Below are positions 61,993-64,000 of a stretch of 64,000 bases of DNA, one piece after another (the stretch's first letter is position 1; each line of letters begins with the position of its first letter). The notes beneath the pieces were generated by a model. That model saw nothing but the letters and a program-made list of their open reading frames with translations. It was not told where the DNA came from and did no database searches. The translations under genes and the position numbers were made by a program. Source of the stretch: Euglena gracilis (taxonomy: Eukaryota > Euglenida > Euglenophyceae > Euglenales). Where the stretch lies: assembly GCA_039621445.1 (NCBI GenBank), contig CP154955.1, positions 40,556,426 to 40,620,425 on the forward strand, read 5' to 3'.

Positions 61993-62622
61993 TCACCGGG
62001 TAATACCGGGGTCGCCACCCGCAGCTGCGGTTGGTACGGATGGTGCGGAGGGGGGGTGTATCCACGGCCCTGAAGGGCAGCCAGAGAGGCGTAATACCTC
62101 GCCGGTGCTCTTCAGACGCGAATACTGGCTCCTGCAGGAATGCCGAGCAAGCTCATCCTGCTCGGTTCCCGGAGGTCCATTGGTAGTAGGGAGGGGCCTC
62201 CTGCCGAAGGGGGGACATCCCAGTTGGACAGGGGCTGCACTGGCGGGTCGGGCTGCCTCACGGTGGGGAGGTTCATCCTCCACCACCATGGGGGCTCCTC
62301 CTGATCCGTGGCTCAACGCCAGGGGCAGGGGGGCGACGATGATGCTTGTGGCATCCAGTTCAGGAACATGTGTTGGGCGTATGCCCAGAGGGCACGTCCG
62401 ACTGTCCGGCTGGGAGCACGTTGCGCCGCGGCGGGTAATCCGCGTTGTCGCGTGCCTCCGCGGCGCGCGGGGGCGCGAGGGATTGGGACGGGTGGCTCGT
62501 GTGGGACGTGGCCGCGCCACGTTGGCGCGCGCACCTCGCCTCGCCTTGGCCGCGGCGCGGGGGGCGAGGGGGGAAATACGCTGCGGGGGGGCGGCTTTGA
62601 GCGGCGGGGGTGGGGCGAGCAA
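61993..62622 (-). CDS. Arg/Pro/Ala-rich linker of the polyprotein
   Basis: Reads through PRPTRATRPNPSRPRAPRR and SHGSGGAPMVVEDEPPHREA to TNGPPGTEQDELARHSCRS. Low-complexity and probably disordered. It contains two of the acidic DEP/DEL words encoded by mini-palindromes. There is no folded domain. Confidence 0.3.
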   Translation of the reverse strand: MLAPPPPLKAAPPQRISPLAPRAAAKARRGARANVARPRPTRATRPNPSRPRAPRRHATTRITRRGATCSQPDSRTCPLGIRPTHVPELDATSIIVAPLPLALSHGSGGAPMVVEDEPPHREAARPASAAPVQLGCPPFGRRPLPTTNGPPGTEQDELARHSCRSQYSRLKSTGEVLRLSGCPSGPWIHPPSAPSVPTAAAGGDPGITR

Positions 62623-62657
62623 AAATTCTCGTCATCCCAGGTGGGACATGCACAGCC

Positions 62658-63983
62658 TCACCTGCCGGTGGGGGCGTGTGCGCACATATGCACGGTGTGG
62701 GATCCCACCGGCGTCTGCGTTTGCAGCATGGGCGGCACATACACGCCCAGGTCCATCATGGTCTCGCCGGGTTCGAAGCCGGAATCGGCTGCGGACGAGA
62801 AATAACGTCTGCCCGTCATCAGGGCTTGACCGCAGGGACACCACTGAGCCACAGGGGTGTTGGCTACCACCAACAGCTGAGCACAGTATGCATCCCAAAG
62901 GGCTTGCATAAAGGGCTCCGTTGGGGGGTGTGCGCACATACGCATCGCCCGCTCCAACGTCTCCGTAGTGCGGAAGATCATCTCTCCCGCATACGGGGGC
63001 AGGCGCGATCTGCGCTGCACTGGTGGCTGAGGTGCCGGCTGCTGGACGGCAGAAGGATCTGGTACCGCATATGCGGACCGGCTGCTGGTAGCCGCGGCGA
63101 ATACCGGGGCTGAAACCCTCTCAGCATGTGGGGCACCCGGAATCGGGGCCTCAGCATACTGAGGGTACTGGGGGTATGGCGCGCCAGAAGGCTGCGGCCA
63201 TGGTGGACCTGGTCCAGGCTGGGCAGTCTTAACACCCATGGGGAGTACCGTCCATTGGTACACACCCTTGGATGTCACGAATGCCGTGTACGGTTGCGAA
63301 TCAGGATGCAAATGCATCTGATGGAAACCGTCTTCCAGATCAAAGATTGACCACAACCGGTTATCCGATTGTTTTGTGATCAAATCCTCGATCAGCGGTA
63401 ACGGGAAGGGGTCATCCTTTGTTTGGGAGTTCAGGTACCGGTAATCCAGCACCAGTCTCCACTTCTTCTGACCAGACTGGTCAGCGGGTTTGGGCACCAC
63501 AAAAGCTTGTGATGTCCACTCGCTCTTGGAAGGGATAATCCACTTCCGCTGGATGAGCTTTTCAATCATCTCGTTGAGAGCCTGTTCGCGTTCACCCGAG
63601 CAACGGAAGAATTTCCGGTGCATAGGTTTAGCGCCATCCTTGAGCTCGATTTTGCAAACACCGAACGGACCGCGAATTGCGGGGTCGATGTCGCAGGCGT
63701 AAACTGGATTATCCAGTACACCATGGAATTCGCGAGCAATTCGCGAACAATAGTCAGCAGACTTGGGGTGTTGGTCCGCACTCTCAATGACCGCAGAAAT
63801 CTGCGTTGAGGGTGTGGCATCCCCATTGGTACCAAGGTATCTTGGCACACGCGCATCGGATATTCCGAATGCGTCGAAGAAACAAATGCGAAAAATGATT
63901 TCTTTAACAGGTGGTAATAATATACCACAAAAATCCTCAAATAGTGGTACATCAGCGGGTAAATCCCACCAATGAAAACACAC
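62658..63983 (-). CDS. Truncated Ty3-type reverse transcriptase fused to a Pro-rich region
   Basis: The first 250 residues hold the N-terminal half of a Ty3/gypsy-type reverse transcriptase: EREQALNEMIEKLIQRKWII, QAFVVPKP, KWRLVLDYRYLNSQTKDDPF, PLPLIEDLI, LWSIFDLEDGFHQMHL (with the first catalytic Asp) and QWTVLPMGVKTA. At this point, near 63225, similarity ends and the frame runs on into PGPGPPWPQPSGAPYPQYPQ, then a segment with WCPCGQALMTGRR. The YxDD motif that carries the other two catalytic Asp residues, the connection domain and RNase H are absent, so the enzyme cannot polymerise. The window edge at 64000 cuts off anything upstream. Either a deletion joined two parts of the element or an intron acceptor lies here. 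Confidence 0.7.
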   Translation of the reverse strand: MCFHWWDLPADVPLFEDFCGILLPPVKEIIFRICFFDAFGISDARVPRYLGTNGDATPSTQISAVIESADQHPKSADYCSRIAREFHGVLDNPVYACDIDPAIRGPFGVCKIELKDGAKPMHRKFFRCSGEREQALNEMIEKLIQRKWIIPSKSEWTSQAFVVPKPADQSGQKKWRLVLDYRYLNSQTKDDPFPLPLIEDLITKQSDNRLWSIFDLEDGFHQMHLHPDSQPYTAFVTSKGVYQWTVLPMGVKTAQPGPGPPWPQPSGAPYPQYPQYAEAPIPGAPHAERVSAPVFAAATSSRSAYAVPDPSAVQQPAPQPPVQRRSRLPPYAGEMIFRTTETLERAMRMCAHPPTEPFMQALWDAYCAQLLVVANTPVAQWCPCGQALMTGRRYFSSAADSGFEPGETMMDLGVYVPPMLQTQTPVGSHTVHMCAHAPTGR

Positions 63984-64000
63984 ATGGGATAGTTGGTGAA

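Larger units (their letters stand above)
57420..63930. repeat. Dispersed mini-palindromes with recurring loops
   Basis: Dozens of hairpins with 4-8 bp arms. Those sharing the loop TTCAT: 58787-58801, 59204-59218, 59466-59478, 60079-60097, 62267-62281. Loop TTGAT: 59378-59392 and 59417-59432. Loop CGAATA: 57420-57433, 57458-57469, 57481-57494, 61574-61587, 63095-63106. GATATC type: 58311-58324, 58738-58749, 59678-59693, 59818-59829. The arms differ from copy to copy but stay complementary. See the findings for the chance-level caveat. Confidence 0.5.

Noticed and set aside
57420-63930. Counting every five-base-arm hairpin as a mini-palindrome
   Set aside because: About 30 are expected by chance in this length; only recurring loops and arms of seven or more carry weight.

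Overview
The window looks like nuclear DNA of a eukaryote with a large, repeat-choked genome. It has spliceosomal-type exon edges, microsatellites, CCCTAA-like tracts, hAT and Ty3-type retroelement coding remnants, and a pol III tRNA-like unit. The reverse-transcriptase wording, a KGKGEG-rich protein and an AG placed directly before a start codon recall dinoflagellate elements. That placement is an impression, not a demonstration; another complex alga is possible. No rRNA, CRISPR array or bacterial-style operon was seen.

Layout. 0-7 kb: repeats, microsatellites, a 10-mer minisatellite element and the first of two paralogous exon-like segments. 7.9-9 kb: a broken hAT transposase and one oxidoreductase-like exon. 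9-20 kb: old repeats, two hAT-type MITEs and scattered exon-like pieces. 20.7-21.8 kb: exon-like pieces of an unknown gene. 21.9-29.6 kb: nested poly-C-ended elements flanked by TA, a TAA-flanked element, an EF-1alpha pseudogene and the tRNA-like unit. 30-36.8 kb: an exon with a signal peptide, cut by two transposons, one of which carries a further MITE rich in TGACGTCA sites. 37-48 kb: a second TAA-flanked element, a 292-bp palindrome inside TA/CA microsatellites, GGTCGGGCCGACC arrays and three more hAT-type elements. 49-57 kb: a spliced but frameshifted gag-like gene on +. 57.5-64 kb: a frameshifted polyprotein on -, with a truncated reverse transcriptase, Pro-rich linkers and two Cys-rich regions.

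The most interesting signal is in the non-coding DNA. Several families of short non-autonomous elements can be delimited from target-site duplications and filled/empty site pairs: 8 bp for the CAGG-ended families, TA for the poly-C-ended families, TAA/TTA for two others. The poly-C-ended families keep their ends and core but exchange internal hairpin words. The minus-strand polyprotein is dotted with tiny palindromes that reuse a few loops while their arms change together.

Many reading frames are broken by single-base shifts, so either the elements are dead or the assembly has indel errors. Coordinates of repeats without a visible duplication are approximate.
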